A stretch of 64,000 nt of DNA from Phoenix dactylifera. Lineage: Eukaryota > Streptophyta > Magnoliopsida > Arecales > Arecaceae. This document shows, piece after piece, positions 55,419 to 64,000 of the stretch. The position numbers and the translations under genes were made by a program. The stretch covers positions 3,658,001 to 3,722,000 of the forward strand of contig NC_052400.1 of NCBI RefSeq assembly GCF_009389715.1, in the 5' to 3' direction. Position 1 is the first letter of the stretch. Each line of letters opens with the position of its first letter. Under the pieces are notes generated by a model. It had not been told where the DNA came from and made no database searches. It was given only the letters and a program-made list of their open reading frames with translations.

Positions 55419-56842
55419 AGGTTATGTTCATTATTAATTTATAAAATTTTCATCTATTATGTATGCTGTTATTAATCTGTTATTTATGCAAATGTATTAT
55501 GTGGCATGTTATAGGTCGAAGTACTAGCAATTCTGGCTCCATGTATGTTGAAAACAGCAATGGGTTTGCCACTGTGTATCAAGTGAGACTAAACATTACA
55601 TATGAACTAGTTAAATGTTTAACAATCACTAGCAAGTTTTAATTTTGTTTTATAGGAACCAGGGATAGGAAGGAGATCTGAGTTTAATATTAGTAGAGGT
55701 GGTCACATGAGAGATAGTAGTGCACCAAGTCAAAGCACCTTAGTGGGCCACACAGGTATCCTATCAAGTCAAGGCTTGACTTGCAGCACTGTACCAACTC
55801 AAGACTTCACTGGACATTGTTTTGAAAAAAAGATAGTAACTATTACTATTGAGAGGTTGCTAGGGATTCTGAACATGGTCTGAGAGTTTGCTAGGGGTTT
55901 TGAATGTCTTATGAATGCAAAAGAGTTCTGAACATGGTTTTGACCGTGACTAAGAGGTTCTTAAAATTAGGAACATAATCTTAATGTCTTGTGAATGAAC
56001 ATGTTATCATTTCCATGTGTAGATCTCAACATAATGTTATTCCTCTTAATTAATGTCTTGTGTATAGATCTGAACATTTCTTTGTCTGTTGAACAATTCA
56101 ATTCATGTTGGTTCAATGAAAGCAAAAATGAGTTAATTCATGTATAGATACACTGTGTCATGTGACTGTAAATGTGATACACAATGTAATAGGCTTCACT
56201 TTATTTTGTGACAGACAAAGGAAAATATGTGTTGAATTGATTGAATTGGAACTGAATTTGTTTAGGCTAACAGAAATGAGTTTGTTCATCTATGGAATTG
56301 AGTTTGTTCAGTGAAAGCAGAAATAAAAAAATATTGGTTCTACGAGTAGATGTGTATTGTGATTTCTATGTGTAGCTCTTAGCTGGATTGATTTTCATGT
56401 ATGGAACTGAGTAATGTTAGCTAGATTGAACAACAAGTTGTTTACAATCAGCAAGTGATATTGTCTTGAACTAATTAGCAGGTCCTCAAGAGCTGTTTAC
56501 GATTAGCTATAGCTTGTAATGACAAAAATTCAGTTAACAGATTGCCATTTTAGCATCAATCTAGTTGTGAATTGATGTTCATATGCCCCTTTAGCCTCAA
56601 CATGGATGGCTGTTTATGTCTTTTATAACAAATTGCCTTAAAATGGAATTATATGCCTTGTATTACAGATGAATTGTAAACAGATTGGCTTTGCAACAAA
56701 CTAGCTTTATAATAAATTAGCTTTATAACAAATTGGCTTTGTAAATAAACATCAATTTAGTTACAAAACAGGAAGAACATGATTACAATTTAAATATAAG
56801 CAACAAGTCCATTGTCATTAACATGTTTCATAATAAGTCAAT
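55419..56842 (+). other. Probable MULE tail exons and AT-rich spacer
   Basis: 55515-55580 (after an AG at 55514) and 55655-55760 could be C-terminal tail exons of the MULE gene. The rest is AT-rich, with several short local repeats such as AACAAATTGGCTTT / AATAAATTAGCTTT at 56690-56745 and GGAATTGAGTTTGTTCA variants. No other gene is seen. Confidence 0.45.
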
Positions 56843-57640
56843 CTCAGGACGCCCCCCAAAAACCAAAAAAAAAATACCCAAACTAACCTTTAGTGTAATT
56901 ACCATATTGCCCTTGAAATTTTCTCATACACCCCCCCTTCCTCCTCCTCCGTTTCGTTTTGAAAAGAAAAAAAAAAAAACACCCCTCAAACCCCCCTTAA
57001 ACCCCTCCTCCCCCGTTCCCCCTTCTCCCTCTCGTCGCCGGCATTCTCCCGATCTCCGACCACCTCGCCGGCTTCTCCCGGAACCACCTCGCCGGCTTCT
57101 CCCGAATTTTTTTTTTTTCACGGTTCGTGCTCCGTTCGGCACTGGATCGCCGAACAAAAGGCTTCTGTTCGGCTGAACAGTGCCGAACAGAAGCTTTCTG
57201 TTCGGCAACCCTCAACCGAACAGATCTGTTCGGCTGCACAGTGCCGAACAGAAGGCTTCTGTCCGGCACTGTTCAGCCGAACAGAAGCCTTTTGTTCGGC
57301 GATCCAGTGCCGAACGGAGCACGAACCGTGAAAAAAAAAAATTTCGGGAGAAGCCGGCGAGGTGGTTCCGGGAGAAGCCGGCGAGGTGGTCGGAGATCGG
57401 GAGAATGCCGGCGACGAGAGGGAGAAGGGGGAACGGGGGGGTTTTGGGCGTTGGCGAGGTGTTTTGGAGGGGAAGAGCGGGGTGGGGGGGGGTTTGGGGG
57501 GTGTAGAGAGCAATTTAGGTGAGGGGGTGGGGAGGGTGGGGGGTAATTTAGGAATTTTTAATTTTTTAGGGGTGTCCTTAGCAAATGGGGGGGTGTAGAG
57601 AGTATTTAATTTTTTTTTAATTTTTGGGGGGTGTCCTGAG
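56843..57640. mobile_element. Foldback element: ~800-bp near-palindrome
   Basis: Left edge CTCAGGACGCCCCCCAAAAA (56843) pairs with right edge TTTTTGGGGGGTGTCCTGAG (57640). The arms carry CCGGCTTCTCCCG...CCACCTCGCCGG and its complement. The centre near 57224 (CAGATCTG) is surrounded by alternating TGTTCGGC / GCCGAACA words from 57120 to 57325. The match is close but imperfect, and the right arm is slightly longer, with a duplicated end motif (GGGGTGTCCT..GCAA at ~57572 and 57629). All ORFs inside are mirror images of each other and non-coding. Likely a foldback or MITE-type DNA transposon; no target duplication could be confirmed. Confidence 0.82.
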
Positions 57641-57878
57641 CAATAGGGGGGGTGTATATAGAACCACCCTAAATAAGGTTGAGAACCAGATGTATTAGGC
57701 CTACATGCTAGGAAAATTACAATAATTGTGATCGTCCTAGATAAGGCTACAAATCTGTTACATCTTCCCCTCTCTCAAAACTTTTCTTCCCTAATGATAA
57801 ATTGCCATTTTAGCTCAGCAAGATGACTTAGAGCAGAAATTTCTTCCTTTCTACACTTTCCTTCTCAATCTAAACCAG
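57641..57878. other. Spacer between foldback element and GRF fragment
   Basis: Short non-coding AT-rich sequence. On the minus strand it may be decayed 3' sequence of the GRF zinc-finger gene. Confidence 0.4.
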
Positions 57879-58144
57879 TCACTTCTCATGCTCCAACTTG
57901 TCAATTCTTTCCTGTAACTTGTTGATTTTCTTGAGTGCACATCGACTCCACTCCAGATCCAACCATTGGAAGTAGTTGCAAACTTCATCAACCTGCAACA
58001 AAGATTAGTCATAATCTTGAATCTCCTTTGCTTTCCCACAACACCAAAAAATGAACTAAACCAAATTTCTTACATCAAAATTAGGGCACGCCCAAAACCT
58101 TCTTTCTAGATTGGCACTCGACCATGATGTCTTTATAATGACTG
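57879..58144 (-). pseudogene. GRF-type zinc-finger protein fragment, two exons
   Basis: On the minus strand, exon 58144-58074 reads IIKTSWSSANLERRFWACPNFD. A GT...AG intron follows (58073-57993, GTAAGAAATT...TTGTTGCAG). Exon 57992-57879 reads VDEVCNYFQWLDLEW and a short coiled coil (INKLQERIDKLEHEK) before a TGA. The TSW...N..RRFWAC...CNYFQWLD pattern is the plant GRF zinc finger, usually seen in short TE-associated or unknown-function proteins. The upstream exon with the first Cys of the finger was not found. Possibly a captured or relic gene fragment. Confidence 0.65.
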
Positions 58145-58742
58145 CAAAACAACAATAAAATGTCCTCAGACCTCTACTACCAAGGCTAGATGTATCCTCT
58201 TGCCAAATTCCAAAGAGAGTTTGAAGCTTAGATTCAACTGAGTTATCATCAAATTTTGTCTTCCTTTACGAAAACACATAAATACATATCATATAACTAA
58301 ACAACTAGCCGCATAGGTACCATCAGCAAGCTCTACCCCTAATTAGGAGGAGAGTGTGCAACATTATAACAATCTGAAAAATGTGGAATATAAGGAGCAT
58401 TTGTAAATTCATGGAAAAAGAAGGGGGTTATTTTTTTAGCCTTAAAACGAGTATAGAAATAGAAAATAAGGATAAAAAAGAAAAGTGAAATAAAAAAACA
58501 TGCATTAGGAAATTAAAAAATGGATCAATTATAAAACAATAAAAATATAAAAATGAAACAATAAAATAGCCTTAATAAAAAACATAAAAATATACTATAT
58601 ACTAACATTAAAAATGGAACATATAAATCTGACTTTGACCCAACAAAAGTTATTAAAAACTTAAATTGAACCAATACCTAATTATTATAAATTGCTCATG
58701 TCAATTATTGGATTTTTTATTGTCATTTGTACCTTAATTCTA
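58145..58742. other. AT-rich sequence, nothing recognised
   Basis: No ORF, RNA or repeat structure that I can name. A-rich runs (AAAAACATAAAAATA-like) dominate 58440-58640. Confidence 0.5.
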
Positions 58743-59692
58743 TCTATACTATATTAAAAAGAGTGTTGGGGGTCTTTGGGTCTTCCAAATAATATTTAAG
58801 TTTGGATGTAGAGCTTTATTTTATTTTACGATAATTGTTACTATGAATAGTTTTAGAACATAAGAATTGTAGATCATGTTTTCTCACCTTTCTAGCAACC
58901 TCATCCTAAACTATGTTAACACTAATTCTATATTTGATGTCTCATTCTTTTTTCTTTAACTAATAAATCTCTTCCACACCTAACTAATTTCTTCTCTCCA
59001 CTAACCAAATTACTTTTATAATTTTGTAGATTATTCTCAAATACTCAACATCAAATCTCATCCTAAGCACCTACCAACTACCCATTGTGCCACTCTCTCT
59101 TTTCCGGCTGGAGCTTGAATAATTTTTAGGCCTGTTTTTGTATTATATTCCATAATATTATTTTTGTAATATATTTCAATTTTTATTGTTTGGCTTTACA
59201 TGTTCTTTTTCTTTCTCTAATTTACTTTCAAACTAATATTTGTAATTTTACATGTTATGTTTGTTTTTTCTTTATTATCAATTTTTATTTAATTTAACTT
59301 TGACTTTTATATTTTTCTTTTTTTTCGTTTTTATTTTTTTTTGAAATATATATATATTTTATATTAAATATGGTATTTTGTTCATATTTTTCATTTTAAT
59401 TTTATTTTATTTGTCTCTTTTAAACTTCAAAATTTTATTTCTTAATCCTTTTGAATATATGACTATTTAGATTGATAACCTTTTAATATTTATCACATAT
59501 CTTCTATATTATTAATTATTTGTATTTCTAATTTTTATTATCTTTTAGTATTTTTATTTTGTAGGTTTAGATATTATCTTTTATTTTTTAAAAGTTTTAC
59601 TATGTTTATTTTCTTTTAAATTTTTTCATTTGTAAGTTCTCTTTTATATTTAATTTCTTACTTAATGTGCATCGCATGTGCCTATATGCTAG
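58743..59692 (+). mobile_element. Non-autonomous Helitron-like element (~950 bp)
   Basis: 5' end TCTATACTATATTAAA after an A. 3' end CTAG followed by T. Nine bases before CTAG stands a 6-bp stem (ATGTGC-ATC-GCATGT, 59665-59679, two wobble pairs), resembling the GTGCATCGCAC hairpin common in plant Helitrons. Insertion between A and T without target duplication fits the family. There is no Rep/helicase coding sequence; the interior is AT-rich. The ends are short, so chance is not excluded. Confidence 0.7.
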
Positions 59693-62640
59693 TAATTATA
59701 AAATAGGAGAATGATGACCTTAATATTTACCGAAAAGCTCTCATAATTTTATAAAATCATACTTTTGGCTCTATTTGGATGCACATGAAGAAAAGAAGAA
59801 AAAGAAAAAGAAAAGAATCTTAACCTCCAGAGAAGGGAAAAGAGAATAAAAAAAAGAACATGGGACATAAGGGAAAAGAAGAGAATAGAGCAAAGTATTT
59901 TTTCTCTTTGAATCTCTTAACAATCATAGAGATTACAAAGAAGGTTCAAAGAGAAATAATCTCTCCATGTCTCTTTTGTTCTCCCCTAACTACTATCCAA
60001 ATAAGAGATTTTAAATTTCTATTATCTTCTCTCTTTCTTAAATTTCTAACCAAACAAGATAAAATAGGTTTATGTTCTCTTCTCTTCTAACCAAATGGGG
60101 AATTTATATTTTCACAGTTCTCTTTTTTCTTCTCTTGTCTCCAATGCTCTCGGTCCAAAAAAAGCTTTAGTCCAATGATTCAGGACCTAGGAAGGACTTG
60201 GATGGCTTGTGTATTTAATTGGTTGGGCCCAAAATGTAAACTAAAAATATATTGAAAACCAGATCCAAATCAAGTTGAATTTTATTTGGCTTGACCTAAG
60301 ACATAGCCCAACCTGGACCCCCTTTCTTCCTCCTCCTTCCTATACTGATGAGGATTAGGGCAGCAATAATAGGGCAAGGTCACAACACCCACCCTTCCAA
60401 TAGCTAGCAATTGATGTCCTTAACTACATTGCTGAAATTAGTGATGAGCCCCATTCTTTTTGGTTTGCAGCAAAGTATAATGTCAAATTATGAATTAAAA
60501 TCTTATCATTGCATTAATTTCAACTAAAATCATGAATTAATTTAGAAATAAAGGATCCAAATAATTTTTTAAAATAAAAGAATCTTTGTGAACATTGTTA
60601 ACCAGTGTTTTATGACTTGGCCGAATCGACTTGCCTGACCCGCAACCCGGCAGCCATGGCAGGTCGAGTCAATTAATGACCATGGGAAAAAACCATTCAA
60701 CCTTTCTGGGACTCAAGATAAAACTAAAAACAAATATTAAATTTGTAAGAGTTGGGCATAAAACCTATGCTGCTTTACAAAATATTCCATCTCTCAACCA
60801 TCCAAACATTTTTTATAGTGCTTTATCACTAGAATTTATTATACTTATACATATATTTAATTACTAGTTTTAATATCCGTTTATTTATTGTATTTATGAT
60901 GTCACAGGTTATTTGGTTGGTTTTCTTATGGTTGACCGACTGACCTAGGAGCTAGGACCGACAAATATGGGTTTTTTTTGAGTTAGGTCCGGACAGTGGT
61001 TTCAATAAAATTAGGAAAATAAGATATTTGGACCTTCACAAAATAGGGGTTTACTTAATATAAAAATAATATTGTAAAAAATGCGTATCTTTTATAATCT
61101 AAATAAGAAATCTCAATTCATTATCGTAAAATTAGATGAAAACTCCAAGATCCAATGGGAACATGGACTTGGTAGCGGAGAAGAGAAGATTTGGGCCTTT
61201 ACAAAAGTAAAGTAACTATTTTAATCAAAATATAAGAAAAAAAATAAAATGTTAATTATTAAGCCCATGATCTTGTATGAAATTGAGGTTTTCTTTATGC
61301 TCATACACCATCAACCAAACATATGCTGACATTGTGTGGAAGACACAAAACATTACAATGATCAATTATGATGATGCATGGGACAACATAATGATGTTTG
61401 GAGCATATATGTCAACATTATATAATTTTGGCGAGGCTGGGTCATGAACTTAACAAGGAATAGCTTTGAGGTTTTGCAGTCATGAGAAAAAGAGGGATTT
61501 GAACCCGCTATGCAAATTATTTTTATATGAGTCTGCACGTCAAATGACTCATACAAATTAGTTTACAGGTCTTTGTATGTATCATCTTCCCAATGATCGA
61601 ACCAGGATTTGTTTAGTATATCTTATGGTTGAAACCTCCAGTCTAGTTTTTAGAGACATAAGTTACTATTGGACCATAAAAATTCTTACAGTGAATTCCC
61701 ACGGAATTGATAGCAAAATAGCATTGACATTTATATATTTATGTTCATCTTTTCTTATGTTTACTTCGTTTTCTTATTGGATCTAGTTTGTGCCATGCAG
61801 GGCGAAGAAGGAAGAAGAGAAGAAGGAAGAAGAGGAGAGGGGGGGGGGGGGGGGAGGTAAATAATATTAAAACTAGCAAAATATATCTAGAATCATCTGT
61901 TAAACTTATTAAATCACAATGTTAGTTTTGTTGCTGTCAAAACCCACTTTGGTGAAAGACTCTTGGCTTATCGACACTCTAAAAAATTAGTGATTTATGC
62001 ATGTCTACTATTTTGCAAATAGAAAAGAGAGAAAGCTTACCAAGGTCCTTCAATGCCTAAGTCAGAAAGGGCTTTAGAGAATAGTAGGAAGAAAGGAGCA
62101 AAAAAGCTAGAAAGCTTGAGGTATATTGTATTGTATATATATCTACATATTTGGTACGTAGGTCTTTTTTTATAGATGAAAAGTTCTTTTCCTACTTAAT
62201 TTGGACTCTAGAGTCCCTCGCTTAATAGAAAGCTATTCAAGCCTTCCTTATATGGTTTACTCTATGAATTTAAATACGAATAAAGTCAAACCTCTGTTGT
62301 GCCACATGTCACCCATTGGTTGGCTTTATTTTAGGCCACATCACCTGCTTCGTACTTCCGAGGCCGAGCCATCTCTCTTCTTGTCTCTTTTTTTTGGATC
62401 GGATGAAGAAAGTAGTCTAATCAATTAAGTAGGCTTGATCTGGTTCGGGCTGCATTTATTTTGATTGTATGTGGGATGAGTTTGATAAGCTATCAGTACA
62501 TGCATGACAGGCTCTCCAAGCAGATTTCCTCAGAACTCAAAGAGGCATTCAATTCGCATGGTTGCTCGACTGATTGATGAAAAGGCGACATGCATTGCCT
62601 CACTCAGTTAGGGGATGATTAGATGTGAATCCTCATGGCG
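59693..62640. other. AT-rich intergenic sequence without recognised genes
   Basis: Nearly 3 kb in which neither strand gives a protein family. Notable content: a purine-rich A/G stretch around 59785-59875; a (GAA/GGA)n tract running into 16 consecutive G at 61801-61854; a GGGTTCAAATCCC word on the minus strand at ~61495, rejected as tRNA. Small ORFs here (for example 59860-60090, 61577-61786, 62201-62428) look random. Confidence 0.5.
61801..61854. repeat. Purine microsatellite ending in G16
   Basis: GAAGAAGGAAGAAGAGAAG-type sequence followed by an uninterrupted run of sixteen G. A likely source of assembly or sequencing length error. Confidence 0.9.
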
Positions 62641-62660
62641 GTCCGCACTATTAGAGAAGC

Positions 62661-62668
62661 TATATAAG
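62661..62668 (+). promoter_or_regulatory. TATA box upstream of the transposon-like gene
   Basis: TATATAAG, about 160 bp before the ATG at 62824, with a pyrimidine-rich leader in between (CTCACTCTTAACTCTTAAGG-like). It fits a promoter or LTR start; no transcript evidence. Confidence 0.5.
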
Positions 62669-62823
62669 GGGGTGAGCACAAGGCCTTTGCCTCACTCTTA
62701 ACTCTTAAGGCTCTTAGTTCTCACTCTGGTTACTCTAGGATTTTTATGTTTGCCTCGCGCTCTCCCATTCCCTCTTCTTTCTACTCAGCTCCTCTAGGTA
62801 TTTTCTAAATCTTTTCTTTTAGT

Positions 62824-63802
62824 ATGCCCGATACCCCTAATGTATCCTCCCCCATTAGGTCTGATCTTTTTGCTTGGCTCTCTTCGTTGGGTGAGGCTGT
62901 CGAGCAGTCAACCCTAGAGCTGGAGAACCGTAGTGTGATCCAAAAGGCTTATTTTATTCCCTCTAATGAGTCTCTTAGGTTACCTCAGTCCGACAAAAGG
63001 GCTAATACATTCCTACCCGGACAGGTTTGCCTGTATGAGGAATGTTTTCAGGCAAGTCTTAGGTTTCCAGACCATCCTTTTATTTGCCTTCTTCTAGATT
63101 AGTACAAATTAGTCCCCGCCCAATTGGCCCCCAACTCTTGGAGGAGCATCGCGGGCTTCCTCATATACACTACTTTGCATAGTATGCGAGCTTCCCTCAA
63201 GCTTTCCAAACTCTATTTATGGTAAAGGAACATCCTTTTGAGCATGGACAGTGGTACATCTCGACTCGAAAGAGATTGCAACATATTAGGAGTCGCCTTT
63301 CAGTTGTACATGGCTAGAAGGGCCTTTTCTTCTTTATGTTAGTCGACTAGATATGGTGGGTTAGCATGATCTGGGGTTTACCTAAGAAAGCCTTAAATCA
63401 GTACCCTAGTTTGGACGATGAGGACCAAAAGGTGTTGGAGGACATGCGCCGAGCTAAAATTCCTTTAATGTGGGAACTTTTGGCCGAACAAACTTTGATT
63501 ATTGCTGGCTTGATCCGAGCATGACCTAAGGATAAATTCCAATCATCCTTTTAATTTTATTTGCTATGTATTATTTTGAGCTAAATTACTCACAAAATTT
63601 TTTCTTTCATGTAGATATGGGCATCGAAAAGGTCCTACTGAAATAGGCTAGCAAGCACGAGGCTAGCAAAAATAGCGGGAACGCTCCTCCCATTAAGAAG
63701 AAGCTAGAATGTGGGTTTCTCATTAGGCCTATGCAGCAACTCGTCGAGCAGCCCGTCCGATAGAGGTCCCTCGAGCAGAAGAGCAACCCGAGATTGATGT
63801 AG
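62824..63802 (+). pseudogene. 'Putative gypsy type transposon' family protein, decayed
   Basis: The first part, MPDTPNVSSPIRSDLFAWL...QVCLYEECFQASLRFPDHPF, is followed after a TAG (63100-63102) by LVPAQLAPNSWRSIAGFLIYTTL. A different frame then gives QWYISTRKRLQHIRSRL and GLFFFMLVD...MIWGLPKKALNQYP. The sequence CLYEE.F.A.LRFP.HPF...L.P.QL.PNSWR...GF is the signature of the plant family named 'putative gypsy type transposon' (Pfam PF04195). A possible second exon starts near 63616 (MGIEKVLLK, then a TAG). Multiple stops show it is dead. It continues towards the window's right edge, where no further domain is seen. Confidence 0.72.
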
Positions 63803-64000
63803 TACTTACTTCATTCACTTCACCTGCTCTTGCTCCTGCACCTTCTTAATTCACTATTTTTAACCCTAGGTGGTCGATCAAGACCACTAATGTGGTGTTC
63901 CATAGTGGCAACATCTCGCAAGAGTTAGCCTGGGGGTTTGTCCTTCTGGGTGATCAAACAAAGTTTTGGGGTGGCCTTCGGGAGTGCTATTCAGAATGGT
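63803..64000 (+). other. Right edge, probable continuation of the decayed transposon gene
   Basis: No clear frame. It reads like low-quality coding sequence of the preceding gene, cut by the window end. Confidence 0.35.

Noticed and set aside
56823..57598. Pro- and Arg/Gly-rich ORFs in the foldback element
   Set aside because: They are mirror translations of the two arms of one palindrome and its repeats, not a protein family.
59757..60160. Possible MITE starting at GGCTCTATTTGGATGC
   Set aside because: The supposed ends do not pair convincingly and no target duplication is visible.
61480..61515. tRNA or SINE suggested by minus-strand GGGTTCAAATCCC
   Set aside because: Only a B-box-like word; no cloverleaf, A box at proper spacing or poly-A tail.

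Overview
The window is plant nuclear repeat DNA. Evidence: Ty1/copia elements with initiator-Met tRNA primer sites, Athila-like Ty3/gypsy elements with Asp-tRNA primer sites, a plant hAT transposon, MULE remnants and a Helitron-like element. It probably comes from a large-genome angiosperm, and I would guess a monocot, but nothing seen fixes the species. I see no convincing single-copy host gene. Almost all coding sequence belongs to transposable elements.

Layout. (1) 1-16849, minus strand: an Athila-like derivative, called Z here. It has one complete LTR (15103-16849). Its interior is a head-to-tail array of ~3.17-kb units, four complete plus one cut by the window edge. Each unit is a partial LTR, an Asp-tRNA primer site, a leader and an open gag; no pol is present. 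(2) 16850-18040: an LTR fragment of a related gypsy family on the plus strand (W). (3) 18041 to about 54.5 kb, plus strand: an old, decayed copia element (copia A), split into three pieces by nested insertions.

Nesting inside copia A. Copia B (19970-30117, minus) is young and structurally complete: ATTAC target duplication, 2.3-kb LTRs, intact 1321-aa gag-pol. Gypsy X (31243-53388, minus) is an Athila-like element with a decayed gag-pol. X was itself hit twice. A hAT transposon (47977-51178, 8-bp duplication ACTCCCCG) landed in its gag. A gag-protease-only gypsy element Y (33439-42286, minus) landed in its 3' non-coding region.

(4) 53.9-64 kb: the copia A 3' LTR, a broken MULE transposase tail, an ~800-bp foldback element (56843-57640), a GRF zinc-finger gene fragment, a ~950-bp Helitron-like element (58743-59692), AT-rich sequence without recognisable genes, and a decayed 'putative gypsy type transposon' gene (62.8-63.8 kb).

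How the parts work together. X, Y and Z share LTR start sequence, an LTR hairpin and an Asp-tRNA primer-site type (X and Y also share the 3'-end signals). Y and Z lack RT and integrase, so they would depend on an X-like partner. Copia B is the only element that looks able to move by itself. Most notable: the Z tandem array with its gag-LTR fusion reading frames; a 68-nt nearly complete Asp-tRNA copy at the primer site of X; and the exact loss of a 16-nt perfect palindrome from one copia B LTR.
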